Positions 17,738 to 28,300 of a stretch of DNA of 64,000 nucleotides are shown here, one piece after another. The notes under the pieces were generated by a model that saw only the letters and a program-made list of their open reading frames with translations, did not search any database and was not told where the DNA came from. This DNA is from Sphingobacterium micropteri (GTDB lineage: Bacteria > Bacteroidota > Bacteroidia > Sphingobacteriales > Sphingobacteriaceae), in the NCBI RefSeq assembly GCF_014692515.1, contig NZ_JACOIK010000008.1, forward strand, positions 62,001 to 126,000, given 5' to 3'. The position numbers and the translations under genes were made by a program. The stretch's first letter is position 1. Every line of letters begins with the position of its first letter.

Positions 17738-18598
17738 ATGAGAAAGATATTATTCCCCACAGACTTCTCCAACGCCGCCAATAATGCGTTTGCATACGCC
17801 TTACATTTGGCAAAGGAAATGGACGCTAGCTTATACGTCCTCAATACGTATATGCAGCCGGTATTGTCTGCTACCCATGCTGGACAGCCAGAGCTGGTAC
17901 CCGAGGTATATGAGAATTATGAACTGCATCAATTCGAGAATTTTAAAAAGCACACCGCAGATCTTCATCAGATGGCAGATGATTATAATTTGTCCAACGT
18001 GCCGCTGACCTTTCTCTTTGAAGAAGGTACCGTTGTCGCGAACGCACAGCGCATTATTGAAAACGAAGGGATTCATTTAATTGTCATGGGTACAAATCGG
18101 GCAGATGGCGTAATCGATAAGATTTTTGGGTCAAATACCTTAGGCGTTATCCGTGGTGTAAAAGTCCCTGTCTTATCGGTTCCAAAGGAAGCAAAATACG
18201 ATGGCATTAAAGAAATTTTGTTCACAACACTTTTCCGGGAAAAAGATGAAGCAGCTCTACGTCATATCATGGAAATTGCGGATAAATTTGCGGTGAAAGT
18301 TAAATGCGCCCATGTTTTAAAGGATAAAAACATCGATATTATTGCAATGACCGATCGTTGGCAAAAAATGTTTCCACAAGACAATCTAGAATTTGTGTTG
18401 CTGGATATGGATCAGTCTATCGAACATACCTTAAACAAATACATCGAACAACACCGTGTCGACCTGTTATGTGTGGTAAAAAGGAACAAGAGCCTCTTAG
18501 AACGGTTATTCAAGTCTAGTATGAGCAACCGGCTTCGCATGCACGCAAATACAGCAACATTGGTATTGCAAGAGGGAGATGATCCAGGGGCCTTTTAA
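17738..18598 (+). CDS. Universal stress protein with two Usp domains
   Basis: From the ATG at 17738 the protein has 286 residues and starts MRKILFPTDFSNAANNAFAYAL, the standard Usp N-terminus; an earlier in-frame start would add nine residues without homology. The first Usp domain ends with the nucleotide-loop motif LIVMGTNRADGVIDKIFGSN. The second, more degenerate domain runs from about residue 150 and ends near LLCVVKRNKSLLERLFKSSMSNRL. Such tandem Usp proteins are common in Bacteroidota and bind nucleotides under stress. The stop overlaps the convergent cmk stop by four bases. Confidence 0.92.
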   Translation: MRKILFPTDFSNAANNAFAYALHLAKEMDASLYVLNTYMQPVLSATHAGQPELVPEVYENYELHQFENFKKHTADLHQMADDYNLSNVPLTFLFEEGTVVANAQRIIENEGIHLIVMGTNRADGVIDKIFGSNTLGVIRGVKVPVLSVPKEAKYDGIKEILFTTLFREKDEAALRHIMEIADKFAVKVKCAHVLKDKNIDIIAMTDRWQKMFPQDNLEFVLLDMDQSIEHTLNKYIEQHRVDLLCVVKRNKSLLERLFKSSMSNRLRMHANTATLVLQEGDDPGAF

Positions 18599-19281
18599 TA
18601 ACGCCCCGTCTTTCTTTTCTCGTATTCGTTCAGTACAATCTCTAGTTGCTCTTCTTGCGTTAGGTCAGAGTTGTCCAAAACAATGGCATCTTCAGCCTGT
18701 CGCAATGGGCTTTCTTCACGTGTACTATCAATATGATCCCGATGGGCTAAATTTTGTTTTATCTCGTCCATCGATACCTCTTCGCCCTTAGCCAGCAGTT
18801 CTGCCAATCGCCTTTCTGCACGCACATCCGGACTAGCTGTCATAAATATTTTCAGATCTGCATCGGGAAATACCGTTGTACCGATATCCCGTCCATCCAT
18901 TACAATATTTCGGCGTTTTCCTAAGTTTTGTTGTTGCTTGACCAAGGCTTGTCGTACTTCCTTAATGGCGCTTACTTCGCTCACTTTTTCGGAAACATGC
19001 ATTTGGCGAATTTCTTCTGATACATCTTCTCCGTTCAAGAGCATACACATTTTATCGGCATGCGGTACAAAATCGATATGAATATGCTCCAAAGCTGTCT
19101 TAATTTCTTCCGTATGGTCCAGATTGACCTGATGTCTTAAAAAATACAAGGTGACGGCACGATACATAGCGCCACTATCTATGAATACGAACTGGAGCTT
19201 TTTTGCCACCGCTTTCGCAACAGTACTTTTCCCACAAGACGAAAATCCATCAATTGCAATGATAAAATTCTCCCGTTCCAT
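18595..19281 (-). CDS. cmk: (d)CMP kinase
   Basis: The 228-residue protein starts MERENFIIAIDGFSSCGKST, with the P-loop DGFSSCGKST, followed by FIDSGAMYRAVTLYFLRH and VMDGRDIGTTVFPDADLKIFM (shortened). These are CMP-binding signatures of Cmk. It phosphorylates CMP and dCMP for nucleotide supply. Length is normal. It sits 15 bases downstream of topA on the same strand and converges on the universal stress gene. Confidence 0.96.
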   Translation of the reverse strand: MERENFIIAIDGFSSCGKSTVAKAVAKKLQFVFIDSGAMYRAVTLYFLRHQVNLDHTEEIKTALEHIHIDFVPHADKMCMLLNGEDVSEEIRQMHVSEKVSEVSAIKEVRQALVKQQQNLGKRRNIVMDGRDIGTTVFPDADLKIFMTASPDVRAERRLAELLAKGEEVSMDEIKQNLAHRDHIDSTREESPLRQAEDAIVLDNSDLTQEEQLEIVLNEYEKRKTGRY

Positions 19282-19296
19282 TAATTGCTGCCTTTT

Positions 19297-21675
19297 TTAT
19301 TTCTTTGATTTACTTGCACTTGTTTTTTTCGTCGTCTTTTTAGCCGTGGTGGTTTTTGCGGCCGCCTTTGCTTTACCTTTCGGATCCGCTTCTGCCCACT
19401 TCAACACGTCTTCATAGGTGATTTTTTCGATATCCGTACCTTTCGGAATTTTAACATTTTGCTTACCAAAGCGGATAAAAGGTCCCCAACGACCGTTTTC
19501 GATTTGTGCATCGGGATTTTCGGTGAACACGCGAATAACCTTTTCCTTATCTTTTTGTCGCTTTTCCTGAATAATCTGAATAGCTTCTTCTTCTGTCACG
19601 TCCATGGGATCCATTCCCTTCGGCAAGGAATAAAAAGCACTTGCATGGCGAATGTAGGGGCCGAATCGTCCGATAGCAACGGTCATCTCCTTTTCTTCAA
19701 AAACCCCCACCTTTTTCGGAAGCTTGAACAGATCCATGGCTTCTTCAAACGTAATGGTTTCAATCATTTGTCCTTTACGTAACGAGGCAAAACGAGGTTT
19801 TTCTTCATCGTCTGCGGAACCAATCTGCACCAACGGTCCAAATCGACCAACACGTACACTCACCGGTTTTCCAGTTGCGGGGTCCATCCCCAACTGTCGT
19901 TCGTGGCTCGCGCGGTCAGCATGTTCCAACGTATCTTGAATACCTTGATGGAACGGCCCATAGAAATCCTTCAACATCATTGTCCACTCTTTACCACCAT
20001 GGGCAATTTCGTCAAATTCCTTTTCTACTTTAGCCGTAAAATTATAATCGATAATATCGTGGAAATGCTCTACTAAAAAGTCATTTACCAAAACACCGAT
20101 ATCGGTAGGAAACATCTTCGATCGCTCCGCGCCGGTCATTTCCGTTTTTCTTTCTTCTACGACTTTATCGTCTACGATCTGCAATACGGTATATTGTCTT
20201 TCCCTCCCATCTCGATCTTCTTTAATGACATAGCCTCTATTTTGTATAGTAGAAATCGTGGGTGCATAGGTAGACGGGCGTCCGATACCCAATTCTTCCA
20301 GTTTTTTTACCAGCGAAGCTTCGGTATAGCGAGCTGGCGGACGAGAAAAACGTTCAGTTGCATGCATAGCCTTCAACTCCAAGTTTTGGTTTTTCTCTAA
20401 CGGGGGCAACAACGCGTTGTCACCGCTTTGCTCATGGGTATTATCGGATTCCTCATCGGTGGATTCCATATAAACTTTTAGAAAACCATCGAATCGCATT
20501 ACTTCTCCTGTCGCGACTAGTTCCTCTTTCCGGGTAGATACCGCTATTTTAGCCGTTGTTTTCTCAAACTCCGCCTCACTCATCTGCGATGCGATAGCGC
20601 GCTTCCAGATCAATTCATATAAGCGACGTTCCGCCGGATCGCCTTCAATCGTATGGTGTGAAAAATAGGTGGGGCGGATCGCCTCGTGCGCTTCCTGAGC
20701 GCCTGCAGATTTGGTTTTATAGCGACGTAGCTTATGGTATTTTTCACCATAAGCGTTCACAATCTCCTGCTGTGCGGCCTGGATAGCCGTGTCGCTTAAG
20801 TTCACGGAGTCGGTACGCATATACGTGATACGCCCCGCTTCGTATAGTCTTTGTGCCACCTGCATTGTCCGTGCGACAGAGAAACCCAGTTTTCGACTGG
20901 CCTCCTGTTGCAACGTGGACGTCGTAAATGGAGCAGCCGGCGAACGTTTTGCCGGTTTCTTTTCCAGTGAGCTAACGGCAAAAGCCGCCTGAATACTATC
21001 TTTTAAAAATGCTTCGGCATCGCTTTTTTGTTCAAAGCGTTGTGGCAGTTCCGCTTTAAATTGTTCTTTTCCCTTTCCTGTCGTAAATTGTGCGACAATC
21101 TTAAAGGAAGCCTCGGCCGTAAATTTATTGATTTCGCGTTCGCGTTCTACAATAAGTCGTACAGCAACAGACTGGACACGACCGGCAGATAACGACGGCT
21201 TAACTTTCTTCCACAATACCGGAGAAAGTTCAAAACCTACCAAACGATCCAAGACTCGGCGCGCCTGTTGCGCATTTACCAAATTATAATCAATTTTGCG
21301 TGGCTCTTCAATGGCCCGCATAATCGCTGGTTTGGTAATTTCATGAAAAACAATACGTTTTGTTTTATCGTCTTTTAACGATAGTGTTTCATATAAATGC
21401 CAAGATATGGCTTCTCCCTCCCGGTCTTCATCGGATGCTAGCCAAACAGTTTCCGCATCTTTGGCTAATTTCTTTAACTCGCTGACAACTGCCTTTTTAT
21501 CAGAGGGAACTTCATATTTTTGTTCAAAGTTATTTTCTACGTCAATCGCATCATCCGTCTTCACTAAATCACGGATATGACCGTAACTGGATTTTACCAA
21601 AAAATCCTTTCCTAAATATCCTTCTATCGTTTTTGCTTTCGCGGGTGACTCTACAATCAGTAAATTTTTTGCCAT
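19297..21675 (-). CDS. topA: DNA topoisomerase I (type IA)
   Basis: The 792-residue protein begins with the TOPRIM domain (LLIVESPAKAKTIEGYLG, then SDEDREGEAISWHLYE). The active-site Tyr is at about residue 285 in GRITYMRTDS, and the IA signature LSAGRVQSVAVRLI is present. The C-terminus has several GRFGP-type repeats (GRFGPLVQIG, IGRFGPYIRHA, GRWGPFIRFG) in place of cysteine zinc fingers, and ends in a Lys/Thr/Ala tail. It relaxes negative supercoils. Length and layout are typical for Bacteroidota TopA. cmk follows 15 bases downstream. Confidence 0.97.
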   Translation of the reverse strand: MAKNLLIVESPAKAKTIEGYLGKDFLVKSSYGHIRDLVKTDDAIDVENNFEQKYEVPSDKKAVVSELKKLAKDAETVWLASDEDREGEAISWHLYETLSLKDDKTKRIVFHEITKPAIMRAIEEPRKIDYNLVNAQQARRVLDRLVGFELSPVLWKKVKPSLSAGRVQSVAVRLIVEREREINKFTAEASFKIVAQFTTGKGKEQFKAELPQRFEQKSDAEAFLKDSIQAAFAVSSLEKKPAKRSPAAPFTTSTLQQEASRKLGFSVARTMQVAQRLYEAGRITYMRTDSVNLSDTAIQAAQQEIVNAYGEKYHKLRRYKTKSAGAQEAHEAIRPTYFSHHTIEGDPAERRLYELIWKRAIASQMSEAEFEKTTAKIAVSTRKEELVATGEVMRFDGFLKVYMESTDEESDNTHEQSGDNALLPPLEKNQNLELKAMHATERFSRPPARYTEASLVKKLEELGIGRPSTYAPTISTIQNRGYVIKEDRDGRERQYTVLQIVDDKVVEERKTEMTGAERSKMFPTDIGVLVNDFLVEHFHDIIDYNFTAKVEKEFDEIAHGGKEWTMMLKDFYGPFHQGIQDTLEHADRASHERQLGMDPATGKPVSVRVGRFGPLVQIGSADDEEKPRFASLRKGQMIETITFEEAMDLFKLPKKVGVFEEKEMTVAIGRFGPYIRHASAFYSLPKGMDPMDVTEEEAIQIIQEKRQKDKEKVIRVFTENPDAQIENGRWGPFIRFGKQNVKIPKGTDIEKITYEDVLKWAEADPKGKAKAAAKTTTAKKTTKKTSASKSKK

Positions 21676-21786
21676 TTATAATGAATGATTTTTGCAAATA
21701 AAGGGATTTCAAAATGGAATGCCAATAATTCTGCAAAAAAAACATAAAGTTGCCTTTCCTCAAGCTACTTTTCTCGGTAAGCGAAA

Positions 21787-23124
21787 TCAAAAAGGAATAG
21801 GGTCGACAAGCAGAAATCGTGTATCATATTGTTCATCGCCACGCTGTAAAGTGAGCCGGAGGGTCTCTCCCGGACGAGACTGCAATGCCGACATAATTTT
21901 CGGTAAGGTTAATCGGCCTACTGGTTTTCCATTTACCTTAAGTAACATATCACCGGCTTGAATACCGGCTGCAGCTGCCGGCGAGTTTTTTCGAACCCCA
22001 GCGATACGATAGCTAGGTTGTAAGACAAAAGTATATTGGAAGACATCATTTGCCAGATTAATCGTTATTCCTTGATTGGGTTTCATTTGATGTTCTTGCT
22101 TTTTGGGTAAGCCTGTTTTTACCAATTCTCGCCGCCAGATCATGCCGTCGTGCCGAACTTCGATTCCAGCCATATTTACGAGAAAGGGTTTGGCAAATTT
22201 TCGATTTTTACGAAGATATAATGCCTTTTTTCGATAATCGATCAACAAATGAAACCGTTGTAATATTTGATTTCCAACCGATCCTATTCTATTTTTCGCT
22301 AATTTACTCATAAATAGCGCATTCGAATCCGGATAAGCGACGATGGGATAATCTAACGTAAAATCTGCTAATGTGACTTTTCTGATCCGGTTCCGCTTTC
22401 CATAAACGGCACCATTAAATCCCCGACCGATATATTCTTCCACGTAGGGTTCTTTGAGATGGAATTGTGGCAGTAAAAAAGCAAATAACATCAAAGGAGC
22501 CGTATTGCCCATATCCAGCAGCATCTTTCCGCCAGTCCACACGGTATCGACCAACATATTAGCCGTTATATATGGTCTTTCGTTTTCTATCGTTAGGGGA
22601 ACGTAATTATATTTCCGAATAGATTTTTTATAATCATAATCGTGTGGGAATAACGTCAAACGTTGCTTTTGATAATCGACCTTTACCGCGAAGCTATCGA
22701 AAAATTTAGATCCCAGTATACCGTTGATAGCTACACCGACATCACTTGAGATATCCAATTCCGCACCTTGTATCACATAAAGCCAATGAAGGGAATCTAC
22801 GGCGACACCTCCTACCTCAATTACATTTTCGGTAGAAAGGATTCCTTCCACTCCATCTTCAATACCGATACCACGAAACATCATCTTGTTTTGGTTTTTT
22901 AGGTAAATCGAGTCTTCTGCATTGGCAAATAAGATGGTTTCTTTTACACCGGTATCCAGCAAAAAGGAAAATGGCATTCCATTTATGGTCAATGGCACCA
23001 ATACCACATTGTTAATTAATTCAAATTTAAAAGAAGCCGGTTTATCATCAGGTAACTGGAATACACCTTGCGATTTGGCTACACAAGAAATACATATCGT
23101 TACTATACAGATAAACCATTTCAT
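21787..23124 (-). CDS. Exported aspartyl-protease-like protein with C-terminal PDZ domain
   Basis: The 445-residue protein has a signal peptide (MKWFICIVTICISCVAKSQG). A retropepsin-like half-domain follows with the DTG motif in FSFLLDTGVKETILF near residue 58, and a second half-domain carries MLLDMGNTAP near residue 202, where the expected DTG/DSG reads DMG. Residues about 360-440 are a PDZ domain (YRIAGVRKNSPAAAAGIQ, then GDMLLKVNGKPVGRL). It is probably periplasmic or lipid-facing. This architecture is a recurrent Bacteroidota family with no known substrate. Proteolytic activity is plausible but unproven given the degenerate second motif. Confidence 0.85.
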   Translation of the reverse strand: MKWFICIVTICISCVAKSQGVFQLPDDKPASFKFELINNVVLVPLTINGMPFSFLLDTGVKETILFANAEDSIYLKNQNKMMFRGIGIEDGVEGILSTENVIEVGGVAVDSLHWLYVIQGAELDISSDVGVAINGILGSKFFDSFAVKVDYQKQRLTLFPHDYDYKKSIRKYNYVPLTIENERPYITANMLVDTVWTGGKMLLDMGNTAPLMLFAFLLPQFHLKEPYVEEYIGRGFNGAVYGKRNRIRKVTLADFTLDYPIVAYPDSNALFMSKLAKNRIGSVGNQILQRFHLLIDYRKKALYLRKNRKFAKPFLVNMAGIEVRHDGMIWRRELVKTGLPKKQEHQMKPNQGITINLANDVFQYTFVLQPSYRIAGVRKNSPAAAAGIQAGDMLLKVNGKPVGRLTLPKIMSALQSRPGETLRLTLQRGDEQYDTRFLLVDPIPF

Positions 23125-23212
23125 TTTTTCTACTTACCTCCACTCCCTATATACGAAGATAAAAGATTGTTGGTATAATTTGTGCATGTAATTCAGAAAG
23201 AAAAGTAACATT

Positions 23213-23248
23213 TTCCATTAGCATAATTTATTTTTTCCTAATGGAAAT
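23213..23248. promoter_or_regulatory. 10-base inverted repeat in the divergent region 23125-23447
   Basis: TTTCCATTAG (23213-23222) and CTAATGGAAA (23239-23248) are perfect complements around a 16-base AT-rich loop. They lie in a 323-base non-coding region between the leftward aspartyl-protease gene and the rightward L,D-transpeptidase gene. The rest of the region is AT rich, and no RNA gene or small ORF was recognised in it. The repeat could be an operator or a leader hairpin. Confidence 0.4.
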
Positions 23249-23447
23249 GAAGCTTGCATGAATTATTTATATCTTTTTCTAAATAAAAATTCACGCAGGT
23301 TACATATATTTCCTCTATAAAATAGCCCTTGATGGCAGAGGAGAGCGAAATAAACTCATTTTATATTTATGTACAATTAAATTGCATATAAAAATGAATT
23401 TATTTAGGTTTGGAACAATCACTATCAGCAAACTGTTAACTCTTTAT

Positions 23448-24482
23448 ATGAGAATATATTTTAGGTTATCATTTTTAATCTTTGCGGCAGCCATATGGTC
23501 GTGTAACCGCAATCCGCAAACAGAAACAATCGATCCCGCGGAGCAACGAAAAGCAGACTCGTTAGAGACAATTCGAAAAGCCGAAGAAGAGGCGCGAAAA
23601 AGGCCGAGAACAGCGGATGATATCAAACTCTCCAAAGAGTTGTCGTATGATAAGCATACATTGGAAGAAACCTATCCCTATCAGGATACAACGCGACGAT
23701 TTCAACTGGACAAAATCAAAGAAAAGCTGGCGTATGTAGAAAATTTTCAGCGTACTCCCGCTTCTTATGCGATTTTACAGAACCGGAAAAATAAAAACCG
23801 GGAAGCGCCCTTGGTAAAGAATTATCACCGTAATGAATACAAACTCATTTCTGATTCCCTAGGTACAGAACGCTATCAGGCAGCTCCTCTATATGCTGTT
23901 GGCGAGACAGAAGCTCCCATTATTTATGGTCGAGATGGTGCACTGGCAAAATTGTTGACCAGCGATACGTTGGATATGGTGCAGCTGGAAGGAGTATCAT
24001 TCGAGGGAACCTGGGAAACCCCAAAACGGTATGTAAAAGCTATCGGTGACTCTGTTACATTCCATCATATAGCTTTTGTGGATGTAACCAATCAGAATAT
24101 CCTCACCGCAGAACGTACCGGTGATTGCGAATGGGTAATCCGAAGCATGAACCCGGCAACATCCGGCGTTCACAAACCTCCCTATGCGCATGAAACACCG
24201 TTAGGAATATTTGTAGTGCAGGAAAAGAAAAACAAAATGTTTTATCTGAAAGACGGCACCAATACCATTCACGGTTATGCCCCATATGCAAGCCGTTTTA
24301 CCAATGGTGCGTATATACACGGCATCCCAACACAAAGTGTGAATGCCTCTATCATAGAACACAGCTGGTCGTTGGGAACTACACCACGATCGCATATGTG
24401 TGTACGAAATGCTTCTTCTCATGCCAAATTTGTATATGATTGGGCGAAGACGTTTAACGCCTTGGTTATCGTTATTGAGTGA
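23448..24482 (+). CDS. L,D-transpeptidase (YkuD) domain lipoprotein
   Basis: From the ATG at 23448 the protein has 344 residues and begins MRIYFRLSFLIFAAAIWSCNRN, a lipoprotein signal with the lipid-bearing Cys at about residue 19; starts further upstream would bury the signal. A charged, Arg/Glu-rich helical segment follows (residues 30-70). The YkuD domain ends the chain, with YIHGIPTQS and the catalytic-type segment SHMCVRNASSHAKFVYDW. The usual YkuD motif is S/T-H-G-C; here the Gly is Met while His and Cys are kept. It may form 3-3 cross-links or attach proteins to peptidoglycan. A second transpeptidase-type gene follows. Confidence 0.85.
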   Translation: MRIYFRLSFLIFAAAIWSCNRNPQTETIDPAEQRKADSLETIRKAEEEARKRPRTADDIKLSKELSYDKHTLEETYPYQDTTRRFQLDKIKEKLAYVENFQRTPASYAILQNRKNKNREAPLVKNYHRNEYKLISDSLGTERYQAAPLYAVGETEAPIIYGRDGALAKLLTSDTLDMVQLEGVSFEGTWETPKRYVKAIGDSVTFHHIAFVDVTNQNILTAERTGDCEWVIRSMNPATSGVHKPPYAHETPLGIFVVQEKKNKMFYLKDGTNTIHGYAPYASRFTNGAYIHGIPTQSVNASIIEHSWSLGTTPRSHMCVRNASSHAKFVYDWAKTFNALVIVIE

Positions 24483-24502
24483 TATTTACATTAATTTAAC
24501 AT

Positions 24503-24530
24503 TTTGAAAATCAAATTAATACTACCTTTG
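24503..24530 (+). promoter_or_regulatory. Candidate Bacteroidota promoter for the second L,D-transpeptidase gene
   Basis: TTTG (24503-24506) and TACCTTTG (24523-24530, a full match to TAnnTTTG) are 16 bases apart and lie 27 bases before the ATG at 24558. The spacing is a little shorter than the usual 19-21. It suggests separate transcription from the gene just upstream. Confidence 0.5.
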
Positions 24531-24557
24531 CATCTGGATTAAATAATTTTTTTGCCT

Positions 24558-25331
24558 ATGCGTAGTTTAATATTGGTGCTGTTGACGTCGTTTTTAGTGA
24601 GTTATATACCGACTAGGCTAACAGAACATCTCCCGAAAGAAAAAGCAGTTGAAACTGTAGTAGAAAAAGAACCTATTCCAAAAATTGACCAAACCAAACT
24701 CCTTTACCGCAAGATGAATTTGGAGTTTGTATTACAATATGAAGCCTTTGAACAGGCAATGCAAGGATATCGGACTTTGCAACCGAGACGAGATCATATA
24801 CTCACCGTCATTGATTTTACGTTGCCCTCAACAGAAAAAAGAATGGTGGTGTTGGATATGAAAAACGAAAAGGTACTATATCATACAATTGTATCCCACG
24901 GGCGGAATTCCGGCGATAAATATGCGCGTTCTTTTTCAAACCGTCATGGTTCTTATCAGAGTTCACTCGGTTTTTATGAAACGGAAAGCACCTATCAAGG
25001 AGGGAACGGCTATTCCTTAGTCCTTAACGGGCTTGAAAAAGGGATCAACGATCAAGCTAAACCCAGAGCTGTCGTTATTCACGGCGCTGATTATTGCAGT
25101 GAATCGTTTATAAAATCTACCGGCCGCTTAGGACGAAGCTATGGTTGTCCGGCTTTACCTCGAAATGTCAATAAACCCATTATCAATACGATAAAAGAGG
25201 GTACGTTGCTCTATATCTATGCGGATAACCCGGAATATATGGCCAGTACAAAAATTGTACATGCTGTAGATGAACGAGGTCTTCTTGCCCAAAACGATGT
25301 GGGTATCGATAGCCTAGGAACGTTGAATTAA
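24558..25331 (+). CDS. Murein L,D-transpeptidase catalytic domain family protein
   Basis: From the ATG at 24558 (an in-frame TTG six bases earlier is less likely) the protein has 257 residues. The N-terminus MRSLILVLLTSFLVSYIP is a signal or anchor. The catalytic domain resembles the YkuD_2 family: MVVLDMKNEKVLYHTIVSHG, SLGFYETESTYQGGNGYSL, AVVIHGADYCSESF, and SYGCPALPRNVN with the Cys nucleophile in GCPAL and the His in VIHGA. It should act on peptidoglycan in the periplasm. Its location next to another transpeptidase-type gene suggests both help remodel the cell wall. Confidence 0.88.
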   Translation: MRSLILVLLTSFLVSYIPTRLTEHLPKEKAVETVVEKEPIPKIDQTKLLYRKMNLEFVLQYEAFEQAMQGYRTLQPRRDHILTVIDFTLPSTEKRMVVLDMKNEKVLYHTIVSHGRNSGDKYARSFSNRHGSYQSSLGFYETESTYQGGNGYSLVLNGLEKGINDQAKPRAVVIHGADYCSESFIKSTGRLGRSYGCPALPRNVNKPIINTIKEGTLLYIYADNPEYMASTKIVHAVDERGLLAQNDVGIDSLGTLN

Positions 25332-25387
25332 AGCAGCTATTTTAATGTAGATGGTGGCTACACGGCTATTTAATCAGGGGATTGGGA

Positions 25388-28300
25388 TTACTTAAAATTT
25401 CGTCCTTTATAAAAGATGGTATCTGTTGAAGCATCCGAGTTATTCTCCAATTCCAACAACCAACTGTTTAGGTTGAAACACTGTTGTACGACAACATGAA
25501 TAACCCGTTCTTCTACCTGTATATGACCCGTTACCATCAATAGCTTAGCTTGCAATATCTCCCGACGATACTTTTCAAATACCTTGCCCCACAGCACCAA
25601 ATTGGCAAAACCTGTTTCGTCTTCAATAGTTACGAACAGTACACCTTTGGCCGTACCCGGTCGTTGTCGTACGGTAATAAGTCCACATACTTTAACCAGC
25701 ATTCCGTTTTCCATAAACGATAATTTAGCGGTGGGTAGTACGTTTAACAAATCCAGCTTCTTTCTTAAAAAGGATACCGGATGCGCCTTAATAGAAAGTC
25801 CGGTCGTCGCATAATCCTGCACCACATGCTCACTTTCGCTCATAAATGGCAAACGAATCTGCTTTTCTTGCGGGCTTGCTGTATCCTGGCCTTTAAATAG
25901 GGCAACTTGCCTATCTTGTATCGCGGCAACCTCCCATAACGCCTGCCGTCGATCCAAGCCGATAGACCGAAAAGCATCGGCATCCGCCAATCTTTCCAAC
26001 GTAAAAACAGACAACATGTCCGCCAGTTCATCTACACGCGTATAATGCTTATGACGGCACCGCATTAATTTCTCGATATTTTCTTCTTTCAATCCTTTAA
26101 CTTGCCGGAAACCTAACCGTAGTTTATGTGGTTTCGCCTCAAATTCTCCTTCCAAAGTATTGTCCCACACCGAATAATTGATATCCACGGGTAATACCTC
26201 AACGCCATGCCGACGTGCATCGATAATTAGCTGAGCCGGTTGATAAAATCCCATAGGTTGGCTATTTAACAAAGCGGCAGCAAACACATCGGGATAGTGG
26301 CATTTTATCCAACTGGACACGTACACTAATAAAGCAAAAGAAGCCGCATGGCTTTCGGGGAAACCATAACTACCGAAGCCCTCCAATTGCCGGAATACGC
26401 GATGGGCGAATTCCTCGTCATAACCTTTTGCAACCATGCCATTCACCATTTTATCACGGAAATGGCTAACTTCTCCTTTCGATTTAAAGGTCGCCATACT
26501 ACGTCGCAGGGCATCGGCTTCAGCCGGTGTAAAGCCTGCCGCTACAATGGCTATCTCCATCGCTTGTTCTTGAAACAACGGAACACCTAATGTTCGCTCT
26601 AAAATACTTTCAATCTCTTTCGAAGGATAATCTATTGGTTCTTCCTTTTTTCGTCTTCGCAGATAAGGATGCACCATATCGCCTTGGATAGGCCCCGGAC
26701 GGACAATGGCCACCTCAATGACCAGATCATAAAATTTTTCCGGTTTCAAACGAGGAAGCATGGACATCTGTGCCCGGCTTTCGATTTGGAACACTCCCAG
26801 CGTATCCGCTAAACTGATCATATCATATACTTTCTTATCCTTCGTTCCCATGCTCGTTAGTTCGAGTTCCCGACCATAATGTTTTTTAATCAGGTCGAAT
26901 CCTTTACGGATACAGGTCAGCATGCCCAATCCGAGCACATCCACTTTTAGAAACCCTAATGCTTCCAAATCATCTTTATTCCATTCCAGATTGGTGCGAT
27001 CCGCCATACGAGCCGGAATAATAGGACATAGCTCATGAATTTTGCCTTGTGTAATCACAAAACCACCGGTATGTTGGCCCAGCTGACGTGGAAATCCAAT
27101 CAGTTGCTCCGCCAATTCCAATATTTTGCGGAAGTGCGGATCTTCGACATGAAAACCATGCTCTTTAAACCGATCCGGTTCCAACGTGCTATCCCAATGT
27201 GAGCCAATCGTTTGGGATAACCGATTAAGTGCATCCATAGACAAGCCCATGGCTTTTCCTACATCCCGCAAAGCCCCTTTCACTCTTTCCTGCGTCACAG
27301 TTGCAACAATAGCCGCTCTATCCCGGCCGTATTTTTCGTAGATATATTGAATAACTTCCTCGCGACGTTCATGCTCAAAATCGACATCAATATCAGGTGG
27401 TTCATCCCGTGCGTCCGACATAAATCGGGCAAACAACAGCTTTATATCGGTAGGATTAACTGATGTGATTTCCAGACAGTAACACACAATAGAATTTGCC
27501 GCCGAACCCCGTCCCTGACACAAAATACCGCGTGCACGGGCAAAACGTACATAATCATATACGGTCAAGAAGTAGGATGCGTAGTTCTTTCGCCGAATGA
27601 AGTCAAGTTCCATCTGTATGGTGGGGGTATGCTTCTTTAACTCTTCCTCATTAAATCGCTTTTTTGCACCCTGCCATACCCACATTTCTAATTCTTCCTG
27701 TGGCGAACGCCCCTCTTGGGTAAGCTCTTCGGGATACACATATTCCAGTTCATCTAACGAAAAACGACAAGCATCGGCTATTTGGATCGTATGTTCCAAT
27801 GCCTCCGGATAGGAAGCAAACAAGCGCTCCATCTCTTCCTGTGGTTTCAGATAGCGTTCAGCATTTGGATGCAAACGAAATCCTGCCGTATAAATCGTAC
27901 ATTTCTCCCGAACACAAGTCAGGATATCCTGTAAAACACGACGCTCTGGGATGTGGTAATGTACATCACCTAATGCAACCACAGGGATATGAAGTCGTTC
28001 CGCTAAATCATAAAGACGAAACAACCGTTTAGTATCATCCCCTTGGTAGATGCGGGATAATCCTAAATAAACTTGTCCACCCAAATGTGCGGCATATTCC
28101 GTAGTATTTTCTATAAAAAGGACATCCAACTCAAAACCTGCCGAAAGTGTGGCCGGCGGCACAACCACAAATAGGATGTCTTGTTTATAAGCATATACAT
28201 CTTTTTTGTAAAGATGACATTTCCCCTTCTGTGCCCGCAAATTTCCAGTACTGAGCAAACTGCACAATTGACGGTAACCTTTCTTGTTTTTCGGATACGC

